64,000 bases of DNA from Piper betle. Lineage: Eukaryota > Streptophyta > Magnoliopsida > Piperales > Piperaceae. The position numbers and the translations under genes were made by a program. Positions 12,639 to 25,128 of this stretch are shown piece by piece (positions within the stretch are counted from its first letter, which is position 1; every line of letters begins with the position of its first letter). The notes below the pieces were generated by a model. The model made no database searches. It saw only the letters and a list, made by a program, of their open reading frames with translations, and was not told the DNA's origin. The stretch is from the NCBI GenBank assembly GCA_033002965.1, contig JAURVB010001711.1, positions 1 to 64,000 on the forward strand, in the 5' to 3' direction.

Positions 12639-15600
12639 ATGAAGCCTTCTTTCTTCCCTTTGATGTTTTCTGTGATTTTTTTCTTCCATGCATTCACACC
12701 AACGATTGCTATAAAACAGGTATATGAATTCTAAATCCAAAACTTTGTCTATTTTGTTGTGAATCATTTTTTTCCTTTCATTTTGTTTTATATTTTGCTT
12801 CATATAGATTTTCTCGATTTTGATTGCATTGAGAATCCTTTTTTTGCAGACGTACATAGTTTACATGGGAGGCCATGATCATGGCGTGGAAGTTTCGTCG
12901 TTGATTGAAGAACAAGTGACTAATATTCATACCTCTTTACTTGCTACTCATCTTGGAAGGTTTGTCAATTTCATTCTTGCATGTTTTGTTAATTTTTTCT
13001 ATTTGACAAATTATATTATTGTGAATAGCGCGGAGAATGTCAACGATGCAATCATATACTCCTACACCAAGAACATCAATGGCTTTGCTGCACAACTCGA
13101 AGAAGAAGAAGCTAATGCCATTGCCAGTGCGTAGTTTTAAGATCAAAATAATTAAATTACAAACGTTACTATAATTAACTTGTTTGTTTGTTTGATGAGT
13201 ACTGCAGAACACCCGGATGTTGTGTCAGTGTTCCCAAGCAGGAAGAGGCAATTGCAGACAACTCATTCATGGGATTTCATGGACATGGGGAAGGATGACA
13301 GGGTAATTGAAGGATCGTTGTATACGAAAGGACGGTTTGGAGAAGATGTCATCATCGCCAACATTGATACCGGTAAATAATCAATTTTTTATGTTTCGTG
13401 GTTTTCTCATTGAGTGGTAAATTTGCGGTTTTAGACTTTCATGAGTCAATTCTCAATTTTCATGCAATGCCCAATTTTTTTCAATGCCCAATAATTTTTT
13501 TCAATATTTTTCTTATGGGTTGAGAATGCTTAGAATGAATGAATCAACTTGGGAGTTTGTTTTGATTGGATTTGGATTCCACTTAACTAATTGACACCAG
13601 TTCGGTTGGGATCGAACTGGGATGAGTCCAAGATTTATTCTGGGCATCTCGAAATAAAAGGGACAAATCCGGGTTAGATATGTATTGACCCCGTTTGAAG
13701 TAAATTATAGGACTTCATGTTGATTTAGATCTACATAATATAACAAGCCATGAAGATTTTGAAAAAGATAATACAAATTAAGTAAAAATATTCACAACAC
13801 CCAGAAAATTGGCAATTTTTAGATAATTTCATGGTGGAAACTTTAACAACTTTTTATTTAGGAAGCTTGCAGCAGAAATATAAATGATAAATTTCCTATG
13901 GTCCTGGATGGGGTATATTATTCACAATCAATTATTATTTTGTTGTAGTTTAAGCTTCATATTTTCTAGTTTATGTTTGATATATTTTTATTTTTTTATA
14001 TTTTAGATTTAATTCACTATAAAAATTTAACTTTTCTTCGTGGTTCAACAAAATTAGAATAAGCTATGAAACCGTGAAAAAAGTGGGGTGGAAAAGGTAG
14101 GGTGGTGACAAGTTTTCTCCACAATTTTAGGGGTGAAGAAAAGTAAGAAAATTAATATATGTCTATATACAAATATAATATAATATTAGATTATTTTTCC
14201 ATGGTTCTAAATAGCGACGAAACCGTGGAGAAATGGTAGAAAAGCGTTGGCAATAAGTGGAACTTTTTCTCCACACATTTATTTAAGTGATTGAGGCATT
14301 ATATGTGTGTGTGGCGTATAAACTTTTACGTGTTTGAAGTCTTTTATCTATATATATATATGTTGTTTAACCTTTTAGTTGCAAGGAAGTTGAGGGGATC
14401 ATGAATTAAGCACACAAAAATTTAATTCTAAAAAAATGTCTAACTATTATTTTTAAATAGAAAAGTGAATATCTATTTAATTTTAATAAAAAAATATTTG
14501 CTTGTAGAATACAGTAGTAATATGAAAATATTTGGAATAATTCTAGTTCCCTTGTTAAAAACAAAAAGAAATCTTACGTTAAGTGGTTATTAATAAGTAA
14601 AAGATTTTAATTTGACTAAAAATTCAATATGTAAATAAAACTTAACATTTTTAAGAGTTTTAATTCAGATAAAATTATACTCTACTTTTTTCTTAAAAAT
14701 AAATAAAAATAATTAAATATAGATAAATAAATAAATAGAAATTCTAGATTTTGTAGAAGTCCTGAATTTATTATGTTTTATGTTTGAGGCATTAACACTT
14801 TTACATTAATTGTGTTGTTTCTTTTACTCTTATCACTTTTCAGTCTTTCTTTCTTTGTAGTTGATTATGATCCCACAATTATTTTATGGGCCTACTAACA
14901 CTTACTTAATTCAAATTATTATTATTATTACTTATTATTATTTAGAAATCATTTGAGTATAATTCTATCAAAATTAAGCATTTTAAAATATTTATAAGCT
15001 TTAATACATTTATAGTTATGCTATCTATTTAAAGTTTGTTACTTAATAATATATATTTAATTTAGTTTTTTTTACATATTTTTATTTATTTATTTTACTC
15101 ATACATAGTTATTTACTATTAAGTAAAAACTTAAAGTATAATTTAAACTGAATTAAAAATCTTTTAAAAAATAAATTCTATTTGATTATTAATATCTTTA
15201 CGCATTAAAATTAATATTACTTTTAATACTTGACTACAAAAATGTTTTTTTGTTAAAACTAAATAAGAATTCATCATTTTTATTTAAAATAACATAAGAA
15301 TATTTTTTTGAAATTAATTTTGTATATTTTTAATATATATTATTAGAAAGTTTCAATTTTACCACCTTGGTCATTGGCTAGTTATTATAATGTACATACA
15401 TGCGAGACATTTTTTTTAATAATGCGTTTCATATACCGTTGTCATTAGGTGTCTGGCCGGAATCGGAGAGCTTCAACGATGAAGGGATGGGGCCAATTCC
15501 TTCTAGATGGAAGGGAATCTGTGAAAACAAGACTGCAGTTCCATGCAACAGGTTTGTCTCCACAAAATAACTAATTGCATATATTACTTTTAAAAAGGTT

Positions 15601-18600
15601 TGCTACCCAGGAGAGCGACGCCTATGGGGACGTCGTGCATCCCCACCATCGATCGGGATGATTGACGGTGGGATACCTCACCAAGAGCCATTCATTACTT
15701 TTTAATATTGATAAAATTAGTTTTTGTTTAATTGATTTTTCTCATATCCGTGCTTTTAAATGTGCATGCATATTTACATTCATATGACCTAAATTGTGTA
15801 GGAAATTGATTGGTGCGAGGTACTACTACAAGGGGATTGAATCCCTTGGAGCTAAAATCAAGGAATATCAAAAAAACCCTAGAGATTACGAGGGCCACGG
15901 TAGTCACACCCTCTCCACCGCCGGAGGTCGTTTCGTCGCCAATGCCAGCATCTACGGCAATGCTAATGGCACCGCCAAGGGCGGCTCCCCGAGAGCCCGT
16001 GTTGCGGCTTACAAGGTTTGTTGGCCCTCCGAGGGATGCAGTGACGCCGACATCTTGGCCGCCTACGACCAGGCAATCGAGGACGGCGTGGACGTTATCT
16101 CCGGCTCCCTCGGTGGGGAAGCGCAGGACTTTAGCGTTGACGGGATGGCCATAGCCACCTTCCATGCCATGAGGAAGGGTGTGGCCGTTGTGTGCGCAGC
16201 AGGGAACTCTGGCCCCCAGCCGTATACTGTGTCTAATGGTGCACCATGGATTTTAACCGTGGGGGCTAGCTCAGTCGATAGGTCTTTCCCCTCTACTATC
16301 AAGCTCGGCGATGGCAAAGAATACACGGTTAGTTGTGTCATACTTAATTAATGGGTGGTTGATAGATGACGTTACCACGAGCTATAATGTTTATACCCTA
16401 TAAGAGTTATAGATTAAATTTTGAGTAATTTTGTGGTCCCAACTACTCTTCAAAATTTGCTTACATGAATGTTAAAATAAATTATTAGGACAGATCAATC
16501 TAATGTGTTTAACCCTTTTATTTCAATTGTCAAATAAAAGTATCTTTTAACTAGTGTACAATAAAAGTAGGTTATATTGATGCCAAAAAATCATGAAAAT
16601 TTATCAACCACCTGTTTCTTCACTACACTCTTCTCGCACATAATATGTGACCCACGTACTAAAAATAGGTTCAAATTATATGTTGTGTATCATATACAAC
16701 CTATATGATGTCTAGCTCCCTAAAAATTATGCTTTTCTTATCTCTTACTGGGCAAGTAGCAAGTTTTAATTTGTGTGTGCTTTACTATTGTAGGGGCAAA
16801 GCCTTTCAGAGTCATCTTCTCACATGCCTCAAAAATTCTATCCATTGATCAATTCTGCGGATGCTGCACTATCTAAAGCCAAAAGAGAAAATGCGTAAGA
16901 ATTCAACCCAACTCAGTAGTTTTAACTACTTTTCATGAAAAGTATGATATTATGGAACTTGTAATTGAGTTTTTGAACTATTTTATTACATTGATCAATA
17001 TGAATTTGATTAACATTAATATCTGCAGAACGCTTTGTTTTGAGAACACTCTCGACCCAGAAAAGGTGAAAGGGAAGGTGGTGATCTGCTACAGAGGCAT
17101 GTCAGCAAGAGTAGCAAAAGCGGTTGTTGTGAAGAAGGCCGGAGGGGTTGCCATGATCCTTGCTAACGATGAAAGCAGCGGCAATGAACTCATAGCAGAT
17201 CCTCACCTTCTCCCTGCAACTCACATCTCTTACGAAGATGGTCAAGCTGTCTACAAGTATATCAATTCATCCAAGTAATGCACCTCAGAAACCTGGGTTT
17301 GCTTTTAACAATTTTCGTTTTGATGATTTTATAAGTTCATGGTGTTCGGACCTTTTTGTAGGTCTCCGGTGGCTTATCTTACTCCTCCGTACACTAAGCT
17401 CGGTACCAAACCGGCGCCCTTCATGGCTGCCTTCTCGTCTCGTGGCCCTAATACCGCTGCTCCAGAAATCCTTAAGGTAATATATTTATGACCAAGAATT
17501 TAGTTGTTAGGAAATAAACCCGGTAAAGGGGAAAATTATAATTTATACGAGCTATACATCTAATTTGAGTTTTTTAATAAGTATCACAAAATGAGATTTA
17601 TTATATGTTTGAAAATTAGAGTGCGTAAATGGGATGCTGATTAAATTTTATCTTTTTTAACGTCAATATGATTTCTTTTTATATTTTTAAAAAATACACT
17701 AGTCAATTGATATTTTAGAATTAATTTTTTTACAATTACTTTAATAATTAAGATGGGTTAGAAACGTTAGACTGAGTTGAAAAATTATAATTACCCTTGT
17801 AATTTATTTTTCTATATACTTATCGATATAGCTTGTGAGTAATGAGATTCACTAAATTACTCCAATGAAACAGCATGAGCTATATTGCTTATATATAAGG
17901 CTCTTATATATAAAATTTGAATTCATTTTAGCTTTGATTCTCGGCCATATTTCTTCGATTGCAAAGCGTAAAATCCAAAGTTGTTAATTAATAAAGATTT
18001 TTTAATATTTATCTTAATGAACGAGTTTGGTAATTTTGATTGGTATTTTGTTTCAATATTGTATTAGATATAATGATATATATTTATCCTAACGAGTTAA
18101 TGTTTTCTTTGTATTGATTAAATAGCCTGATATAACTGCACCTGGAATGAGCATACTGGCTGCATACACAGGAGCAGAAAGCCCTACAGAAACAGAAATC
18201 GACACCAGGAGGGTACCCTACACAATTATGTCCGGGACTTCCATGTCTTGCCCTCATGTAGCAGGCATTGTTGGCCTTCTCAAGAACCACCATCCAGATT
18301 GGAGCACTGCTGCTATTCGATCTGCAATCATGACTACAGGTAAGTAATGCATTTTCAATCTTATTCAAGATATTTAATTGTTTGTTTTCGAAACAATCAA
18401 GTTATTGATTCTTAGGTTTTTTTAATATAAAGCAATTATTCAACATAATAAGATGGGATAGGATTTCTTGTAGAAAATACTACGACAAACTCAATGTAAC
18501 AGACCTCTCATTGGTCTAAATGATCACAATTAGTAGAATCTGCAATTAAACTCTACTAATTATAGTCATTTAGACTAATAAGAGTGTTGTTAGCACTAAT

Positions 18601-19353
18601 TTTTTGATTGATGGGATAGGATTTTCTGTAGCAGATGGTAGGTAAAACCCATTGCTATAGCGTCCTCCTTATTTTGCTTAAATTTTATCATGCAAAATAA
18701 ATATGAACTTTCACTCAAGCTAGGTGTTCATGACAATCAATTTTTTGAGTTCTAAAAAATGAGTTTGCAAATGCAGCACGGACAAGAGACAACAACATGG
18801 AAACCATTACGGATGGCGGATCGGAGACAAATGAAAAGGCCGACCCATTTGCATACGGCGCCGGCCATATCAGACCCAACAGGGCCAGCGACCCTGGGCT
18901 TGTCTACGACCTATCAATCCATGACTACTTCAACTACCTCTGCAACTTTGGCTACAGTTCTCAGAAAATTCAAGCAATCTCTGGCTCGAAGTACAAGTGC
19001 CCATCACACAAATCAAGCCTCCTTGACTTCAATTACCCTTCAATCACAATCCCAACCTTCAACGAATCGACGACAATCAGCCGGAAAGTTAAGAATGTTG
19101 GTTCGCCGGGGACCTATGTTGTGAGGGTTCAGCCCCTGCCGGGGCGTCGATAAAGGTCCAACCAAGCAAGCTAACGTTCAGTAAGGTAGGCGAAGAGAAG
19201 ACGTACAGCATGACCTTGATGCCAAGAGATGAAGATGGGAAGTACCCAAGATCAAACAACTATACCTTTGGGAGGATTATATGGTTTGATGGGGTGCACT
19301 ATGTTAGAAGCCCCATTGCGGTAGGGCATGGAAAGGACGATGATTCGGATTAA
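12639..19353 (+). CDS. subtilisin-like serine protease, SBT5 (AIR3-like); frameshifted near C-terminus
   Basis: A secreted plant subtilase cleaving apoplastic proteins. Exons: 12639-12719, 12850-12959, 13029-13126, 13208-13372, 15449-15551, 15802-16327, 16794-16894, 17029-17274, 17362-17476, 18126-18339, 18777 onward. It encodes a hydrophobic signal peptide (residues 1-25), an I9 prodomain (TYIVYMGG ... [17 protein letters not shown] junction), catalytic Asp150 (NIDTGVWPES), His218 in GHGSHT, Asn321 (AAGNSGP), a PA-like insert ([11 protein letters not shown]) and Ser554 ([11 protein letters not shown]), then an Fn3-like C-terminal domain. The literal frame stops at 19153 (711 residues). Reading one base over at 19133-19137 restores the expected ending up to a stop at 19351-19353, about 778 residues, the normal family length. 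It is either a recent loss of the last ~65 residues or a missing base in a C run. The GHGSHT form departs from the usual [21 protein letters not shown] places it in SBT5 (SBT5.3/5.4 type). Confidence 0.9.
14560..15310. repeat. inverted pair of dispersed AT-rich repeats in subtilase intron 4
   Basis: 14560-14760 and 14910-15310 belong to the same repeat family in opposite orientations (GTTATTAATAAGTAAAAGA with ATTATACTC, against GAGTATAATT with GTTACTTAATAA). The arrangement suggests a foldback element inside the 2.08-kb intron, the longest intron of the gene. Confidence 0.5.
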
Positions 19354-20075
19354 TTAGTACTGTCTTCTTTTTTCTTTAATTTAGAGAATAAATTATAGAA
19401 TTAAGAAACTGATTTAGTTAATCGTATTTCGTGAGGCTCTTTTGATAGATTTTTAATAATAGTATTCATGACTTTCTTGCAAATTCTATCAGTGCGCCGG
19501 ACATGGTGACATGATATAAGATTATATATTATATATTATGGGTGCAATTTTCTGGTATCAAACATTCATAGATATCATCAATGTTTTTTGCATGATTTTT
19601 CTATGATGCTAACTAGTTTGATACAGATATTAAGTATTGGATGCATGATTCATAATCTTCCAAGATTTTGCTTCTTGGATGCTACGGAAATATTGGGTAG
19701 TTCAGAAAATCATGTCATGAAGTTAAAGAGCTCTTGTTGATCCAGCATAACTCCCATACAATTTCTTGGCCATTTTATACATTTTACTGACTATTTATAT
19801 CATTATTATAACACTATATTCTTTATACGTGGGTTTCTGAAAGAAGCCATTTCTTTGCATATGTACTGGGTTTTAGCCTCTGTTAATTTTGTCAAGTAAT
19901 GCATTGAATTTTAATTGAACTTCTACTCTATGCATTTGTGTTATGGTGTTAGGCAGAATATAAAAGCAATCAGTTTTAAATTGTTGTCGACCAGGAATTA
20001 GAGCATGCTTATATGGGATGTGGGCGCATTAGAAGGAAAGGAAGTCGAAGAAGTAGGAGAGATGAATAACCGTTT
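19354..20075. other. subtilase 3' flank, no further gene
   Basis: The subtilase 3' UTR is expected in the first few hundred bases. AT-rich spacer follows with no frame or RNA gene. Confidence 0.5.
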
Positions 20076-23000
20076 TGTAATACCCCAACAATTTTAATGT
20101 TTTTGGAGTATTGTATAAATTTGATACGTCAACTTCAAAAATTTATATCTATAGGATTTCATACCCAAAAAATATGAAATTTTAGGAGAAAAAAGTAAAT
20201 GTGTATTAATGCAAAAAGATTCACGTTAATTGGAGTTCTACACAGAGTTTTGGATTTTACAAGTCGAGGAATAAATCAAGAAAAATCTAATACATAGCAT
20301 ATGAACAAGATATTTCTTTTAGACAAATAGTCTTCACCGAACTTATTGCTTTTTGGAAATAATAACATTATGGGATATCAAGTATATATTAAAGATTTCG
20401 TTCACAAATGTTTAATCGGTTTAAATAAAGCAATAGGTTAATAAGTAAGGAGACAAAAGAAAAAGCTATGGTGAATAAATTAGATACACTCATATGTGAA
20501 TCATGTCTATTACCAACAAAGTGTCTTTTAGGATAAAATAAATACTAACACGAGGTTAAATACTTAATGTTGACTAGCAAGCTAATTTAAGTGGAGCCAA
20601 ATATGTTTTTATTGATCTTCTACCTAAATTGCACACACAGATCAATTTCGGTCAAAGGTACAGTCTTTATTTGTTCTATATCATGTAGAATTTTTTTGGA
20701 GTTTTGGTTGCTTAAACGATCGGTGGTTTAATAGATAAGCAATAGTTCCTTAGTATTTTCTCCTACGTGGGTAAAAAGTGGTTATTTGGGTCTAAGACGG
20801 GCAAGGGGATATATATAGATATAAAGAGGCTGCCTCTCCTATTCAACGTGGTTCCTCTCCTTGTCCTTCTTGGTTGCAATGTCTAGACCCTCTTCTCTCC
20901 ATCTTCCTTGGTTAAATTGTGGAGACAATGCTTTCTAACCTTTCTTCTTTTGAGTTTTGTCAATTTTGGATTAAGTTTTTCCGGTTCCTCAAAGAATGAG
21001 CATTAAGATTAAGTTATAGGAGAAATCAATAAGGTTAAAAGTTAGTAAGTATAGATAATGCATACATATCATTAATTATGATGTTGTGTGAGTTATTTGA
21101 AAGATTTATATATGGATCATATAAAAGTTTATATTTTTATGCTAGTTTCATGATAGAATTTGTTAAAATCATGATAATATATTAGAATTATGAAGAAGAT
21201 CATGAATTCTTTATATAAATTAAGTTTAAAGTTATATTCTAATGTTTAGATATATGTTGAATAAGAATCATGAAAACAGTAAAGATTTTTTCATGATTAA
21301 TCAAAAAGTAAATTATCTCTATTCTTATATTGTTTAAAATCTGCTAAAAACATGACTAAAAATTTATATGTAAATTAAGAGGGCAACATGTTAGTATTTA
21401 GATAATCATGTGAAATAGAAATTGTAGATCTAGAAATAAGCTTTCTATAGCAACAAGAATCATCTAAACAGAAGTTAAATATTGAACGTTTTGACCGATT
21501 TACTTCAGGGGTAAAACTGTCCTCACATATGAATCCTAGTCAACTTAGAACTTTTAATTGCTTATTAAAACACATATTAAACATGTCTAACTGATTCATA
21601 AAACTGTCCAAATCATATATGCTTTATTTATATTTATTATGGACTTGTTTGTGTTTGATTATTTATTAAATTATTATTAAATTAGTTAATAATAAATGAT
21701 ATTAATTATGTATTATTATGGTAATATCAGTTTAAATAACTAATATCATTATGTTATAAGGACCCTATGACATATGTGGTATAAAATTATGACTGATATA
21801 TCGTAATAATGCATGACCAATGTCTACGGGTTAGTTTATATTCATTCTAATAATAAATGTTTATATGTTTCATAGTGCAATTCTATTGATATTGATGTGA
21901 GGAAGAATGAATGAATGACCATGAAAGTCTGAATGAAGTATGAATTGAATTATATTTTCTTATAATTATGGTGTACGCTATTCAATTAATATATGTCATG
22001 ACATTCATGTACAATCATTTAAGGTAAGATGAGTAATGATACTAGGCTTATGTGGTCGTTTATGCTAAGAGCAGGTTAAAAGTATTATTAACCTATCATT
22101 GTTTTCAATCGAAAAATAAAACATATGATATGATTATATATGTGTACCATCATGGCTTAACATAAAAATGGTATTAAGGCAAAATAAAACAAATTAAATC
22201 AAATAAATTTTTGATTGTTGATTTATGAACGACTTATGATAGTTATTTTGAATATTATGGAGCTTTAGAGAGAAAATTCATATTGGTCAAACTTAGAAGA
22301 ATAAAGTCTTCATTGGAAAAAGTTGGAATTATGGGTGGATGTTGTAACAATCTTAGATAAGTCCAATTATTTAAAGATTCACCATTGGACACGATCAACT
22401 TAATTTATTTGAGATTTTTTTGATAAATTTTAGATAAAAGTAAAATAAAATTTCAAAAATAACAAAAATCTTCTCAAAAGTCGGATTTGTACATAGAGAT
22501 GTTAAACACAAAAGAATATTCTTAGGCATTCATAGTTATTCACCACACCCCTTATCTCTATAAATAAAGTCCTTCATTCTTATTTTTTACTCATGTACTA
22601 GAGGCTCTCCAAGAGGTCAGAGAAAAAATTGGTAGACTTTAGGAGAAAACTCAAATAAAGTTTATACACCAAATCATCAGAATATTTTTTAGGCTAGTTA
22701 AGCCAAATGGCTAATCTAGTTCGGTTGAGTCCATCTGCTCGCCCGACTTGGTTCAACCCCTTACTAGCCTATTTGGGTTGAGTTCATGTGCTCGCTTGGC
22801 TTGGTCTAACCTCTTTACTAGCCTAGTCTAGTTGAGTTCATGCACTCACTTGACTCGATTCAGCCCCTTTGATAGCCTAGTCTGGTCTGGTTAAGTCCAT
22901 GAGCACACTTAGCTAGGTTCAGCCTCTTTGTTACCCTAGTTTGGTTGAGTTCAAAGGCTCACGCAACTCGGTTTAGTCCCTTTGCTAGCCTAGTTTGGTT

Positions 23001-25110
23001 GAGTCTATGTACTCACCTGGCTCGATTTAGCCCACTTGATAGTCTAGTTGAGTCTATTTGCATGCCCGACTTAGTTTAGTTGGCTCGTTCATTTGGCCCA
23101 GTCGAGTCGTAGACTTGCTTCATCTTATTGCGTTGAATTGCTGATTCAAGGATGTTGATTCAGTTAGTTAGTTAACTTTGACTTGACTAGCCAGAGTTGA
23201 TCAAATAACTCTTTTGTGCTTATTAAATATTGGTCAATTCTATTTTACTAAAGAGAGTGTGTTTACTAAGTTGGCACACACAACGTATATCACATGTCAT
23301 AAATGCTCTTTTAAGTAATTATATTTGTCAAATTGTAATTATTTTCAAGTGATAGATTTTGAGGTTTAAAACTCCATACTACAGTGTAGTGAAGGAAGGA
23401 TCTATGCAATTGAGTGTTTCTTTGTATACTTTTGTACCTTAAAACAGTTATCAATAAAAAGTTGAACTTGTGCTATTTTTCTGTGCAAATTTTGTACTTT
23501 GTAATTAATTTAATTATAATATTTTAGTAATAAGTGAACCTTAGTGTAAACCCAAACTCTAGTATTTGCATTGCATATGCCCTCAACGAGAGAGGCAACA
23601 ACCCCATTTTCATTTTTGAGTCGGTACAAAAGGCCAGAGGCACACTAGAATTTTGCACAAATAGTATGATAAGAAGTAAATAAGATAAAACATATGACTA
23701 ATATATGTTTTTTAGGTATTAGGTCAAAGATTTAGTTGTTTTCAATGAAGATAAGGCATACGAAAGCTTAGACCTTCCGGCCAATTCTCTACATGTTTAT
23801 GATGGTATTGTAGATGTACTATTTAATTGACTCTGTTGCACACCCCTTAAGCAAGGGTCGTTCTCTATGGTGGAGTTAAAAAGTTTTATGTTCTTTGCTC
23901 ATCATTTGTGGGTTTATATTACGATGTTGGGTTTAAAATGGCCATGTCATTTTTAATGAGATATGTCTAAACTCATTATGCATTAAGTTCATTTAATGAA
24001 CTAAATATGAATATGTTAATCAATTAATTAATTTTAAGTTAACTTGATTATGATATGTCATGCGAGTTATGCTTTTAATTATGTTATGTTATGCTATATT
24101 TGTGATCTTTTTATTACAATTTATGATTACGATTATGTTATGTTTAGTAATAATCAAATGAAATTGGGATTTATGCACTTTGACTGGCCGATGATTATAC
24201 GTATTTTAATTTATGTTATATGATATATGTTTAGCCATGTGTGTAGTATCATTAGTGATACTAAGCGGGCAATACAATGTTCTTCACAAACATTAAGCTA
24301 AAATATGAAGGTGAAATGGAAAAGCAGGAGTTTTATCGCATTAAAAACTAGGAGAGTTTATGGTCGAACACATTAAGCTTAGAGGACAAATGGTTTTTTT
24401 CTATAATTTATGATTATGTGATAAATGTTGGTTATATAGTTTTAATTTTGATAGTAATGAATCATAGAAATTATTTCATTGCGATGTTTTATTTAGTTTA
24501 TGTTATGCATATGTGCTAGTAGGATATGCACTAACAACCTTAGTTTAGGTTTTATGAATGTTAAACTACAATATTAAATATCATAATACACGGCACCTAA
24601 TTAAACTTAGCATGTGGTATAATGCAACGTGCACAACACGTCCCCGGCTTGGGCATGCGGTCAGGCAGGCAACTCCGGTCAGTGTGCATGTGGACACAAG
24701 TCCTTTAAATCCGGTATAGATTAAGATTTTTTATTGGTTTTTTAGTATAAAATTTTCACAAAATTTAAATTTTTGTTAAAATATTTGATATTTTAATTAG
24801 TGTTTATTAAAATATTAATGATAAAATATATTTTTAATTTTTTATAATATATTTTATTTAAAATTTTAAAATATAGTTCGACCTGATGAACAAAATATAT
24901 TTTGTATTATAATCACAATACAAGAGTTAAAAGTTAAAATTGTGACACAGCAAGCTTTCAAAAATATAAACTCCATCTTGATCTTGATCTGCAACCGTAT
25001 TCCATTATACAGCAGTAACATTGGGAAACAATATACACAAAATGTATACCTGATAAACATAATCCAAAGATCATCACCGTGTTTAAGAACAAACATTTCA
25101 TATGTTTGCC
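20076..25110. other. repeat-derived intergenic DNA, possible decayed LTR element
   Basis: TGTAATACCCCAACA at 20076 resembles a gypsy LTR start, but I could not find a matching end or any protease, RT or integrase motif. Most of the 5 kb is AT-rich with no open frame longer than background. It contains the minisatellite listed separately. A GC-richer patch (CCCCGGCTTGGGCATGCGG) lies at about 24640-24690. Confidence 0.35.
22692..23090. repeat. minisatellite, ~55-bp unit, about 7 diverged copies
   Basis: The unit reads roughly CTAGCCTAGTTTGGTTGAGT then a CTCRCTTGGCTCGRTT-like stretch and AGCCCCTTTG. About seven imperfect head-to-tail copies can be followed, differing by substitutions and small indels. 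It is much richer in GC than the flanks. Confidence 0.8.
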
Positions 25111-25128
25111 TTGTACATACCTCTCAGC

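Noticed and set aside
20076..24700. Full gypsy element
   Set aside because: Only a TGTAATACCC start is seen; no paired LTR, primer site or protein motif was found.
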